A stretch of DNA of 64,000 nt, taken from NCBI RefSeq assembly GCF_048595755.1, contig NZ_CP184360.1, positions 1,612,001 to 1,676,000 of the forward strand. Direction: 5' to 3'. This document shows, in pieces, positions 51,359 to 59,058 of this stretch. Numbering within the stretch: the stretch's first letter is position 1; each line of letters starts with the position of its first letter. A model generated the notes under the pieces. It saw nothing but the letters and a program-made list of their open reading frames with translations, did not search any database and was not told the DNA's origin. The DNA is from Luteococcus sp048595755. GTDB taxonomy: Bacteria; Actinomycetota; Actinomycetes; Propionibacteriales; Propionibacteriaceae. The position numbers and the translations under genes are program-made.

Positions 51359-52240
51359 TCAGGCGGAACACTTGTGGGTTTCGATGGCGACCGGTTCGCC
51401 CTCGTCGTCCAGGTGGATCACCAGCACCTCGGCCACCAGCATCGGCTTGTCCACCACACCCGCACCCTCCCGCATGTCGGGCAGCACCGGACGGTGTCCG
51501 CAGACCGCGACGACATTGCCTTCGGCGGCCGTGCGGCGGCGCATCGCCGTCATCAACTGCTGCACCTGGGGTCCGTTGCCCTCGGCCTCTTCCTCGCTGA
51601 GCAAGGCGATTCCCACCACCGGAAGGTCATTCTCCCGGGCGAAGGGGATCAGCGTCTGCATGCACCGGGTGGATGTGGAGGAGACCACCTCTCGTGTGCC
51701 GAAGGCGGCGAGCAGGGCACGGATGCGCAGGGCCTGGCGGCGCCCTCGGCCGGAGAGCGGGCGGCGTGCATCCGAGCCGGTCCAGTGCTTGCGCAACATG
51801 GCCTTGCCGTGGCGCACGATCAGCAGGGTGCCAGCCGAGGAGATGTCCAAGGCAGTCTTCAGGATCTCGGCCTCGTCGGCATAGCTCAACTTCTTCAGGG
51901 CCTTGTCGACCGGCATCCAGACGGCCTTCTCGACCTCCTTGTCCGGACGTCGGCGCCGTTCGTGCTCGACGATGCCCAGCCACCAGCTGACCTGCTTGCG
52001 CTGCTTGCCGACGGTGTAGCGGGTCTTGCCCAGGGGCATGCCCAGCCGGATCCGCACGCCGGTCTCCTCGTGGACCTCCCGCACGGCGGTCGCGGGCAGG
52101 TCCTCGTCGGTCTCGGGCTTGCCCTTGGGCAGCGACCAGTCCTTGTACTTCGATCTGCGCACCACCAACACTTCGCGTGCTTCATCGGTGCCCCGCAGGA
52201 CCACCGCGCCGGCGGCGGTGATGCGGCCCTTGCTACCCAT
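51359..52240 (-). CDS. NUDIX hydrolase-histidine phosphatase fusion (MutT1-like)
   Basis: A 293-residue two-domain enzyme like mycobacterial MutT1, which removes 8-oxo-(d)GTP and diadenosine polyphosphates. The NUDIX box GKPETDEDLPATAVREVHEE then TGV fits GX5EX7REUXEEXGU exactly. The C-terminal half has the phosphohistidine motif LLIVRHGKAMLRKHW and a second His in VAVCGHRPVLPD. The ATG at 52240 has GAGGTGG just upstream. It follows ppk by 55 bp in the same direction. Confidence 0.87.
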   Translation of the reverse strand: MGSKGRITAAGAVVLRGTDEAREVLVVRRSKYKDWSLPKGKPETDEDLPATAVREVHEETGVRIRLGMPLGKTRYTVGKQRKQVSWWLGIVEHERRRRPDKEVEKAVWMPVDKALKKLSYADEAEILKTALDISSAGTLLIVRHGKAMLRKHWTGSDARRPLSGRGRRQALRIRALLAAFGTREVVSSTSTRCMQTLIPFARENDLPVVGIALLSEEEAEGNGPQVQQLMTAMRRRTAAEGNVVAVCGHRPVLPDMREGAGVVDKPMLVAEVLVIHLDDEGEPVAIETHKCSA

Positions 52241-52295
52241 TGCCCACCTCGTGAATACCGTGACGACGACCAGGGACGGCTCGGACAGGGAGGAG

Positions 52296-54404
52296 TCAGC
52301 GACGCCGCTTGCTGGTCTCCTGGACCGCCAGCTCCTGCAGGTCCACCAGCGGCTCCCCGTCCTCCCCGGTGGTGCGAGGCGTCCACTGCTCGTCCACCAG
52401 GTGCCAACTGACGGTGCCGGGATCGAAGGCAATCTCGAACATTCGCTCGATCTCGCGGATGTGCCGCTGGTTGGTGATGCTGACCACCACCTCGACGCGT
52501 CGGTCGAGGTTGCGGTGCATCAGGTCTGCCGAGCCGATCCCCACCGACGGCTTGCCATTGTTGGCGAACCAGAAGATGCGGGAGTGTTCCAGGAAGCGCC
52601 CCAGGACCGAACGCACCCGGATGTTCTCGCTCAGGCCCTCGACGCCGGGCTTGATGGTGCAGATGCCGCGTACCCACAGGTCCACCGGTACCCCGGCCTG
52701 GCTGGCTCGGTAGAGGGCATCGGTGACCTTCTCGTCCACCAACGAGTTGACCTTGATCTTGATGGCGGCGGGCAGGCCCTGCTGCTTGTTGCTGATCTCG
52801 TTCTCGATGCGCTCCAACAGGCCCTTGCGGATGCTGTGGGGCGCCACCAGCAGGCGACGGTAGTTCGTCTCGTGGGTCATGCCCGAGAGGTGGTTGAACA
52901 TGCGGGCCACGTCGTCGGTGATGATCGGGTTGGCCGTCAGCAGACCCATGTCCTCGTACATCCGCGCGGTCTTGGGGTTGTAGTTGCCGGTGCCGATGTG
53001 GGCGTAGCGGCGCAACCCGTCACCGTCGTCGCGCACCACCAGGCACAGCTTGCAGTGGGTCTTGAGGCCCACCATGCCGTAGACCACGTGGACGCCGTAC
53101 TTCTCCAGCTTGCGCGCCCAGGCGATGTTGTTCTGCTCGTCGAACCGTGCCTTGATCTCCACCACGGCCAGCACCTGCTTGCCGGCCAGGGCAGCCTCGA
53201 TCAGCGCGTCGACGATGGGGGAGTCGCCACTGGTGCGGTACAGGGTCTGCTTGATCGCCAGGACCTTGGGGTCGGCGGCGGCCTGCTCGATGAAACGCTG
53301 CACGCTGGTGGCGAAGGAGTCATAGGGGTGGTGCAGCAGCACCTCGCGCTTCTTCAGGGCGGCGAACATGTCGGCCGGCTTGGCGGTCTCCACCTCGGCC
53401 AGGTCGGGGTGGGTGATCGGCAGGAAGTTCTGGTACTTCAGGTCGTCACGATCGACGCTGGTCAGGCTGAACAGCCCAGTCAGGTCCAGCGGGGCCGGAA
53501 GCTTGAAGACCTCCTTCTCGCGCACGTCGAGTTCGCCGGTCAGCAGCTCGAGCATCGTGTCGTCGATGTCGTCCTGCACCTCCAGCCGCACCGGAGGACG
53601 CCCCACCTTGCGCCGCAGCAGTTCCTTCTCGAGGGCGAAGAGCAGGTTCTCCGCGTCGTCCTCCTCCACCTCGAGGTCTTCGTTGCGGGTGACGCGGAAG
53701 GTGGTGTGCTCGAGCACCTCCATGCCGCTGAACAGCTGGTCCAGGTGCCGACGGATGATCTCCTCCAACGGCAGGAAGCGCCCGTCGCCCAGCTCGATGA
53801 AGCGGCTGAGGATGGTGGGCACCTTCACCCGGGCAAACTGCTTGGTCCCGTTCATCGGGTTGCGCAGCAGCACCGCCAGGTTGATGGACAGGCCACTGAT
53901 GTAGGGGAAGGGGTGGCTGGGGTCGACGGCCAGGGGAGTGAGCACCGGGAAGATGCGTTCGCTGAACAGCGTGCGCATCTGGTCCTTCTCCGCGGCGGTG
54001 AGCTCGTCCCAGCGCAGGATGACGATGCCTTCCTCGGCCAGCGCCGGGCGCACGTCCTCGGCGAAGACCCGGGCCTGCTCGGCCACCAGTTCCTGTGCCC
54101 GGGCCAGGATCGAGTCGTGCAGGTCTCGGGGCATCTGGCCGGTCACACTGCGCACCGCCACCCCGGCATCGATGCGTCGCTTGAGGCCGGCGACCCGCAC
54201 CATGAAGAACTCGTCCAGGTTCGACGAGAAGATGGCCAGGAACTTGGCCCGTTCCAGCAGCGGGATGCGCTGGGAATCCTTGGCAAGGTCGAGCACCCGG
54301 TTGTTGAAGGCGAGCCAGCTCATCTCACGATCGGCGTAGCGATCCTCAGGCAGTTCGTCGGCGCTCGGGGCAGCCTGTGGTGCGGGGTCCTTCTCGGCGT
54401 TCAA
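52296..54404 (-). CDS. ppk: Polyphosphate kinase 1
   Basis: Makes and consumes inorganic polyphosphate. From the TTG at 54404 it has 702 residues: REMSWLAFNNRVLDLA at the N-terminal domain, the autophosphorylated His450 in GLKTHCKLCLVV, then RRYAHIGTGNYNPKTARMYE and VGIGSADLMHRNLDRRVEV. The TTG is chosen because GAGGAG lies 6 nt upstream and it sits 10 nt after the mshD stop; an upstream ATG would overlap mshD by 89 nt. Grouping with pst and mutT1 suggests a phosphate-reserve function. Confidence 0.93.
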   Translation of the reverse strand: MNAEKDPAPQAAPSADELPEDRYADREMSWLAFNNRVLDLAKDSQRIPLLERAKFLAIFSSNLDEFFMVRVAGLKRRIDAGVAVRSVTGQMPRDLHDSILARAQELVAEQARVFAEDVRPALAEEGIVILRWDELTAAEKDQMRTLFSERIFPVLTPLAVDPSHPFPYISGLSINLAVLLRNPMNGTKQFARVKVPTILSRFIELGDGRFLPLEEIIRRHLDQLFSGMEVLEHTTFRVTRNEDLEVEEDDAENLLFALEKELLRRKVGRPPVRLEVQDDIDDTMLELLTGELDVREKEVFKLPAPLDLTGLFSLTSVDRDDLKYQNFLPITHPDLAEVETAKPADMFAALKKREVLLHHPYDSFATSVQRFIEQAAADPKVLAIKQTLYRTSGDSPIVDALIEAALAGKQVLAVVEIKARFDEQNNIAWARKLEKYGVHVVYGMVGLKTHCKLCLVVRDDGDGLRRYAHIGTGNYNPKTARMYEDMGLLTANPIITDDVARMFNHLSGMTHETNYRRLLVAPHSIRKGLLERIENEISNKQQGLPAAIKIKVNSLVDEKVTDALYRASQAGVPVDLWVRGICTIKPGVEGLSENIRVRSVLGRFLEHSRIFWFANNGKPSVGIGSADLMHRNLDRRVEVVVSITNQRHIREIERMFEIAFDPGTVSWHLVDEQWTPRTTGEDGEPLVDLQELAVQETSKRRR

Positions 54405-54414
54405 CGTGGTCTCC

Positions 54415-55305
54415 TCAGGAGGAATAGCTGGCGTCACGGTTGACGGTGACAAACCTAGCGGATTCATACATCCGCACGACCCTTTCGGAGCTGGCTTCCA
54501 CATAGAGTCTCACCCGGCGCACGCCCTTGTTGGACAGGTGGCCCAGGCCCGCGTCCAGCAGCACTCGCCCGATGCCCCGACCTGCGGCGTGCGGAGCGAC
54601 GCCGATCACGTAGACCTCGCCCATCAGCTCGTCGGGATTGTTCGGGTCACTGTGCTCGGTCTTGGTCCAGTGGAAGCCCAGGAAGCAACCGCTGTCGTCA
54701 TCGATGGCCACCACGATCCCCTCGGGATCGAACCAGTCTTCGCCAGCCCGCATCCAGAAGTCGTCCAGGCTCATCTGGCCCTGCTCGGGATGGTCGGCGA
54801 AGGCTTCGGCGTTGACCTCCACCAGGGCCTGCGCATCGCTCTCGCGGAAGGGGCGCACCACGATTCCCTCGGGGGCCGGACGCCCCTCGGGCGGGTCCTG
54901 CGCCAGGTCGCGCTCCATGATGAGCAGTTCGCGCTGCAGGGTGACGCCCAGCCGCTCGGCCAGTGCACGCGCACCGGGCAGGTTGCCGAAGGCCCACCAG
55001 GTGGGATTCGGCTCGACGCTGCGCACCTGCTCGGCCAGCGCCGTGCCGATTCCCTGCCGACGCAGGGCGGGGTTGACCAGCAGCTGCACCGAGCCGGCCG
55101 ACCGGTCGCACTGGGCGTAACCGACCACTTCGCCGTCGCGGTGGGCCAACCAGTGCACGGCGTGGCCACGCCCGTCGAGGGCGAACAGGGCCACTTCGTT
55201 CAACGGCGAGATGCCGTCGTGGCTGGCCACCTGCTCCACCAGCCGGTCAACGGAGGCCCGCTGGGCCGGGGTCAGGGCACCGGTGCGTTTGATGGGAGTG
55301 TTCAC
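54415..55305 (-). CDS. mshD: Mycothiol acetyltransferase MshD
   Basis: Last step of mycothiol synthesis, acetylating Cys-GlcN-Ins. 296 residues with two GNAT domains: the N-terminal one has VNPALRRQGIGTALAEQV and the C-terminal one VAPHAAGRGIGRVLLDAGL, with GFHWTKTEHSDPNNPDELMG GEVY-type segments specific to MshD. The GTG at 55305 is favoured over one three codons upstream because TAGCGT lies 7 nt ahead. In Mycobacterium tuberculosis mshD also neighbours glnR and a pst gene. Confidence 0.92.
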   Translation of the reverse strand: MNTPIKRTGALTPAQRASVDRLVEQVASHDGISPLNEVALFALDGRGHAVHWLAHRDGEVVGYAQCDRSAGSVQLLVNPALRRQGIGTALAEQVRSVEPNPTWWAFGNLPGARALAERLGVTLQRELLIMERDLAQDPPEGRPAPEGIVVRPFRESDAQALVEVNAEAFADHPEQGQMSLDDFWMRAGEDWFDPEGIVVAIDDDSGCFLGFHWTKTEHSDPNNPDELMGEVYVIGVAPHAAGRGIGRVLLDAGLGHLSNKGVRRVRLYVEASSERVVRMYESARFVTVNRDASYSS

Positions 55306-55312
55306 GCCCGTC

Positions 55313-55318
55313 ACGCTA
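55313..55318 (-). promoter_or_regulatory. -10 box of mshD-ppk (leaderless)
   Basis: TAGCGT, 7 nt before the GTG at 55305. Confidence 0.5.
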
Positions 55319-55403
55319 CCCCTCCCGCGGGCGCAAGTCTCCCACCTGTCTTCCCAGCGGCGCGGAGGCGCGGTGTGCCCGCCCTTCTGTCAGGTGTGCA
55401 GGC

Positions 55404-55409
55404 TAGGCT
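55404..55409 (+). promoter_or_regulatory. -10 box of the four-helix membrane-protein gene (leaderless)
   Basis: TAGGCT, 7 nt before the ATG at 55417. Confidence 0.5.
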
Positions 55410-55416
55410 TCCTGCC

Positions 55417-56037
55417 ATGACAAGTCAGGACGCTTCCGTGGCCCCGGCCCAGCTCGGCATCCGCCAGCAGCCCGCCGTGGCGCGACGCACCGCGCGACTC
55501 CTGACACAGTTGCGTCTTGCCTGCGGAGTGGCCGTGGTCGGACTGGTCTGCAACATGATGGCCTCGCGCACCCTGCTGCGACTGGACGACACCTCGCGGC
55601 TGTGGCCCACGTTGGCAAACCTGGCCAGCGTGCTGGTCCTGCTGGTCTGTGCCGGGCAGCTGTACGTCTGGCGCCAGGCGCAGCTGGAGTGGACCGGGGT
55701 CAAGGACGTCTCCCTGATGCACCTCATCACCCCGTCGGCACTGGCCCGGTGGGTCGCTGGCGTCTGTGGCCTGATGGGGCCCTTCGCCGCGCTGCAGATG
55801 ATCGAGCAGACCTCCTACCAGGAAGCAGCGCACTGGTGGGGGCTGGCCGGAGCCATGTGCACCATCCTGGCCACGGCCTTCGGAGGCATCCACCGCTTTG
55901 ATCCAGCCGGGCCTCCCGGGGTGGTGCCGCAGCAACTGCACCGTGGCCGCCAGGTGGTCAGCGATGCCTCCTTGGCAGCGCAGGTGGATCCCGAGGAGGA
56001 CACCCTCGTGTTGCGACGGCAGGCGCAACAGGACTGA
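55417..56037 (+). CDS. Four-helix membrane protein of unknown function
   Basis: A 206-residue protein I do not recognise. Hydrophobic segments are LACGVAVVGLVCNMMA, LANLASVLVLLVCAGQLYV, WVAGVCGLMGPFAALQM and WWGLAGAMCTILATAF; both ends are soluble. A WRQAQLEWTGVKDVSLMHLI loop lies between helices 2 and 3. Leaderless ATG. It lies between divergent mshD and a convergent anchored protein. Confidence 0.72.
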   Translation: MTSQDASVAPAQLGIRQQPAVARRTARLLTQLRLACGVAVVGLVCNMMASRTLLRLDDTSRLWPTLANLASVLVLLVCAGQLYVWRQAQLEWTGVKDVSLMHLITPSALARWVAGVCGLMGPFAALQMIEQTSYQEAAHWWGLAGAMCTILATAFGGIHRFDPAGPPGVVPQQLHRGRQVVSDASLAAQVDPEEDTLVLRRQAQQD

Positions 56038-56062
56038 GGGCCAGGGGCCGTCGAGCCGGGCC

Positions 56063-57052
56063 TCAACTCTTGCGGACCAGGAATTCCACCTCGGTGATGA
56101 TCACCGCATTGCGGGTGATCTGGGTCTCGCCCGGCTGGGTGGAGCCGGTGATCTGCAGCTGCATGCCACCGTCTGCGCTCGTTTCGGGAATGCGGATCTC
56201 TTGCAGGGCGGGGTTCTGGTCGGCCAGCTGCTGGACGAAGTAGGCATTGTCGAGCGCAGGGAAGCTCCAGCTGACCTCGCTGACCCGTCGATACTGTGGG
56301 TAGAGCTCCAGGCCGTTGACCGCCTTGGTGTAGCCATTGGTCATGCGAACCCCCACCACCTTGGTCCCCTTGGGAAAGGTGAAGGCGAGCGTGTGGGTCA
56401 GTCCGGAACCGTCACAGCGCCAGCCCGTGCTGGGATCGCCGTCGAGCACCCGCACGGCATCGCTGGGCACCATCTCACCCCCGTATCCCGGCTGCGGCGG
56501 TGCCGTGCACGAGGCGATGACCCCGCGCGGCTTCACCACGCTGACCGCACCGCCCCACGGTTTGGCCGCCGGGGTCGTCGGGGACGGGCTCGCGGAGGGC
56601 TGCTCGGTGGGCTGTGGACGCGATCGGTACTGGTCCCACAGTTGGGAACCCACCGACCCGACGGCCAGCGCCACCACCGCGGTACCTGCCAGCAGGAGCA
56701 CGGGGTAGTCGCGGTGGGGTTCCGGCTCGGGCTCGGGCTCTGGACCCTTCGGGGCGACGCCCACCGAGTGCGAGGGCGGCTCGTGGGCCTGCAGTGGAGT
56801 GATGGCCGGAGCCTGCCAATCGTCGGGGGCAGGCGTCTGGGGCTCCTGGGCGGCCCTTGTGCTCGACTCGTCCGGGGCGCTGCTGGGCTCTGGCGCGGGG
56901 GACTGGTTCGTCGAACGATTGGCCAGGTAGCCGGGCTTGAACTGGTCGGTGAACCGCTCCTCGGCCACGTCGGATCCGTGGTCAGGGCTCACCTCGTCAG
57001 CCGCGTCAGGCTTCGTTGGCCGGAACCATTCGTCCGGGAAGTCACCGCTCAT
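56063..57052 (-). CDS. Membrane-anchored protein with discoidin-like extracellular domain
   Basis: 329 residues: a cytoplasmic Pro/Glu-rich tail (1-115, including GPEPEPEPEPHR), one helix (YPVLLLAGTAVVALAVGSVG, about 116-134), a Ser/Pro/Thr linker, and a beta-rich domain with two Cys, SDAVRVLDGDPSTGWRCDGS and the discoidin-like KVVGVRMTNGYTKAVNGLEL. This fits an F5/8-type or NADase-type glycan-binding domain. A comparable exported protein lies beside glnR in mycobacteria. Ligand unknown. Confidence 0.72.
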   Translation of the reverse strand: MSGDFPDEWFRPTKPDAADEVSPDHGSDVAEERFTDQFKPGYLANRSTNQSPAPEPSSAPDESSTRAAQEPQTPAPDDWQAPAITPLQAHEPPSHSVGVAPKGPEPEPEPEPHRDYPVLLLAGTAVVALAVGSVGSQLWDQYRSRPQPTEQPSASPSPTTPAAKPWGGAVSVVKPRGVIASCTAPPQPGYGGEMVPSDAVRVLDGDPSTGWRCDGSGLTHTLAFTFPKGTKVVGVRMTNGYTKAVNGLELYPQYRRVSEVSWSFPALDNAYFVQQLADQNPALQEIRIPETSADGGMQLQITGSTQPGETQITRNAVIITEVEFLVRKS

Positions 57053-57061
57053 GATGGCCCC

Positions 57062-57067
57062 ATCCTA
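57062..57067 (-). promoter_or_regulatory. -10 box of the anchored discoidin-like gene
   Basis: TAGGAT, 9 nt before the ATG at 57052, slightly longer than the usual 6-7 nt. Confidence 0.4.
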
Positions 57068-57152
57068 GTCATGCGACACGCAGACGACGGTGGTGCGAAC
57101 ATTGAGCCACAGGATCCAAGGGCCCCCGGGCCCGCCGAGAGAGGAGGTGGGG

Positions 57153-57824
57153 ATGGCCCACATCGTTGTTGCCGGTGCCTCGAAACACGACGGGCTTCCC
57201 GCCGCCTTTACCCTGTTGGACCACACCGTCACAGAGGTGCCCGAAGGCCAATGGCAGGTGCCCGCCACGGCGGACGTGGTGCTGGTGGATGCCCGCACAG
57301 ACCTGGCCGGCGCCCGCGAGACCTGCCAGCACCTGCAGGCCCATGACTGCCACCCGCCCGTGCTGCTGTTGGTGGATGCCCAGGCGCTGGGCATCATCGG
57401 TCAGGGCTGGGGGATCACCGACTTCGTCGTGGACACCGCCCTGCCGGGTGAGGTGGAGGCCAGGATCAGACTGCTGCAGCGCGAGGGCCCCGAGACCCAC
57501 CTGGTGCGCTGTGGCCCGGTGACCATCGACGAGGATGCCTACACCGCGACGCTGGGCGACCAGCCCCTGGAGCTGACCTACACCGAGTTCGAACTGCTCA
57601 AGTACTTTGCGCTCAACCCGGGCCGGGTGCTCAGCCGCGACCATCTGCTCAGCGAGGTGTGGGGTTACGACTACTACGGCGGCACCCGCACCGTCGACGT
57701 CCACGTGCGTCGGCTGCGCGCCAAGCTGGGGCCCGAACACGACGGGCACATCAGCACGGTGCGCAATGTCGGCTACCGCTTCCTGGCCAACCGGCAGCCG
57801 CCGTCCCGGCCCGAGGCGCCGTGA
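57153..57824 (+). CDS. glnR: Nitrogen regulator GlnR (orphan OmpR-type)
   Basis: A 223-residue OmpR-family regulator without a partner kinase nearby. The receiver half reads ADVVLVDARTDLAGARETC with Asp46 kept, then DFVVDTALPGEVEARIRLL; the winged helix has LTYTEFELLKYFALNPGRVL and WGYDYYGGTRTVDVHVRRLR, very like mycobacterial and streptomycete GlnR. GlnR works as a dimer without phosphorylation and controls ammonium and nitrate genes. The ATG has a strong GAGGAGG 6 nt upstream. Its neighbour mshD supports the call. Confidence 0.85.
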   Translation: MAHIVVAGASKHDGLPAAFTLLDHTVTEVPEGQWQVPATADVVLVDARTDLAGARETCQHLQAHDCHPPVLLLVDAQALGIIGQGWGITDFVVDTALPGEVEARIRLLQREGPETHLVRCGPVTIDEDAYTATLGDQPLELTYTEFELLKYFALNPGRVLSRDHLLSEVWGYDYYGGTRTVDVHVRRLRAKLGPEHDGHISTVRNVGYRFLANRQPPSRPEAP

Positions 57825-57869
57825 CCGCAGCCACCGGCCACCGGGAAGCCCCTGGCCCCGAGGCTCAGT

Positions 57870-58325
57870 TCAGGCTCCGGAGCGTGATGCGAACAGCTCG
57901 GCCGAGTCGAGCAGGATCGTCACCGGACCGTCATTGACCAGCGAGACCTTCATGTCTGCGCCGAAGACGCCGGTCTCCACGTGTGCGCCCAGGCCCCGCA
58001 GCGCCTCGACGAAGCGCTCCACCAGCGGTTCGCTGACCGGCCCGGGGGCCGCCGCGCTCCACGACGGACGCCGCCCCTTGCGCGCATTCGCGTAGAGGGT
58101 GAACTGGCTGACCACCAGCAGCGGCGCCGCCACGTCGCTGGCCGACTGCTCCTGGTCGAGGATCCGCAGGCCCCAGAGCTTCTCGGCCATCCGCTGCACC
58201 ACCTCGGCGTCGTCGTCATGGGTGATCCCCACCAACAGCACCAGGCCCGGGCCGGGCAGGCTGCCCACCACCGCACCGTCGACGCTGACCGACCCCTCCA
58301 GGGCACGCTGCACCACAACTCGCAT
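57870..58325 (-). CDS. dtd: D-aminoacyl-tRNA deacylase
   Basis: Frees tRNAs mischarged with D-amino acids or glycine. 151 residues starting MRVVVQRALEGSVSVDG, with the DTD motifs LLVVSQFTLYANARKG and VSLVNDGPVTILLDS near the C-terminus. The ATG at 58325 is chosen over an in-frame start 63 nt upstream because it begins at the family N-terminus and TATCCT lies 7 nt before it. Confidence 0.93.
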   Translation of the reverse strand: MRVVVQRALEGSVSVDGAVVGSLPGPGLVLLVGITHDDDAEVVQRMAEKLWGLRILDQEQSASDVAAPLLVVSQFTLYANARKGRRPSWSAAAPGPVSEPLVERFVEALRGLGAHVETGVFGADMKVSLVNDGPVTILLDSAELFASRSGA

Positions 58326-58332
58326 GGGGCCG

Positions 58333-58338
58333 AGGATA
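58333..58338 (-). promoter_or_regulatory. -10 box of dtd (leaderless)
   Basis: TATCCT, 7 nt before the ATG at 58325. Confidence 0.45.
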
Positions 58339-58397
58339 GCCAGCCACCGCGCACCGGCGTGCTCGCTCGCCGGGAAGAAAAGGGGCATCGCGCTGGT

Positions 58398-58403
58398 TAC
58401 ACT
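58398..58403 (+). promoter_or_regulatory. -10 box of the small TM protein-nitrobindin-ygfZ unit
   Basis: TACACT, 6 nt before the GTG at 58410. Confidence 0.45.
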
Positions 58404-58409
58404 CGCGTG

Positions 58410-58538
58410 GTGGCCTTCATCAACATGATCATCCTGGTGGTCGCCTGCGCCCTGATCGGCGTGGCGGCCCTGGCAGTCCTGGCCACCCTGCTGCTGCCCG
58501 ACGGATGGCGACCACGACGAGTGAAGCGAGACAGCTGA
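58410..58538 (+). CDS. 42-residue single-helix membrane protein
   Basis: A short gene read as VAFINMIILVVACALIGVAA then LAVLATLLLPDGWRPRRVKRDS: one membrane helix followed by a basic cytoplasmic tail. The GTG follows a -10 box by 6 nt, and the stop shares a base with the nitrobindin-like ATG (TGATG). That coupling and the sensible topology support it as a real gene. Function unknown. Confidence 0.6.
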   Translation: MAFINMIILVVACALIGVAALAVLATLLLPDGWRPRRVKRDS

Positions 58539-59041
58539 TGGCCTTCCAGATCCCCGATGACCTCAACCCGGCCCTGTTCCCGCTGGCCTGGATGATCGGC
58601 CGTTGGCGCGGGAACGGCCACGGCACCTGGCCCGGCCACGGCGAGTTCGAGTACGGCGTGCAGATCGACTTCGAGACCAATGGCGGGCCATACCTGCACT
58701 ACGTGTGCCAGACCTACAAGGTGGACGCCAAGGGCACCCCGGTTGAGCCCATCAGCATGGAGACCGGCTTCTGGCGGCCCAGTGAGGACAAGAAGCACCT
58801 CGAGGTGGTGCTGACCGCGCCCGAGGGCTGGAGCGAGGTGTGGACCGGTACCATCGACGGCGCCCGGATCGACCTGGTCACCGACGCCGTGATGCGCACC
58901 GAATCCGCCGAGGTGGAATACACCGGTGGTTCGCGCCTCTACGGCCAGGTGGAGGGAGACCTGCTGTGGACCTTCGACCGTGCCACCACCAACCACAAGC
59001 TGCAGCCCTACCTGTGGGCACGCATGCAGCGGGTGGCCTGA
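58538..59041 (+). CDS. Nitrobindin-like FABP-fold protein lacking the usual heme histidine
   Basis: A 167-residue beta-barrel protein of the nitrobindin family (PLAWMIGRWRGNGHGTWPG; TGFWRPSEDKKHLEVVLTAP; AEVEYTGGSRLYGQVEGD). Nitrobindins bind ferric heme through a His near the C-terminus in a QPHL motif and scavenge NO or peroxynitrite. Here that segment reads HKLQPYLWARM, with Tyr158 at the expected ligand position. Either Tyr ligates heme or the protein binds something else. It is coupled to the small TM protein and followed by ygfZ, as in mycobacteria where both families also lie close to glnR. Confidence 0.82.
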   Translation: MAFQIPDDLNPALFPLAWMIGRWRGNGHGTWPGHGEFEYGVQIDFETNGGPYLHYVCQTYKVDAKGTPVEPISMETGFWRPSEDKKHLEVVLTAPEGWSEVWTGTIDGARIDLVTDAVMRTESAEVEYTGGSRLYGQVEGDLLWTFDRATTNHKLQPYLWARMQRVA

Positions 59042-59058
59042 GCGGGGAGGAGAGCCAG

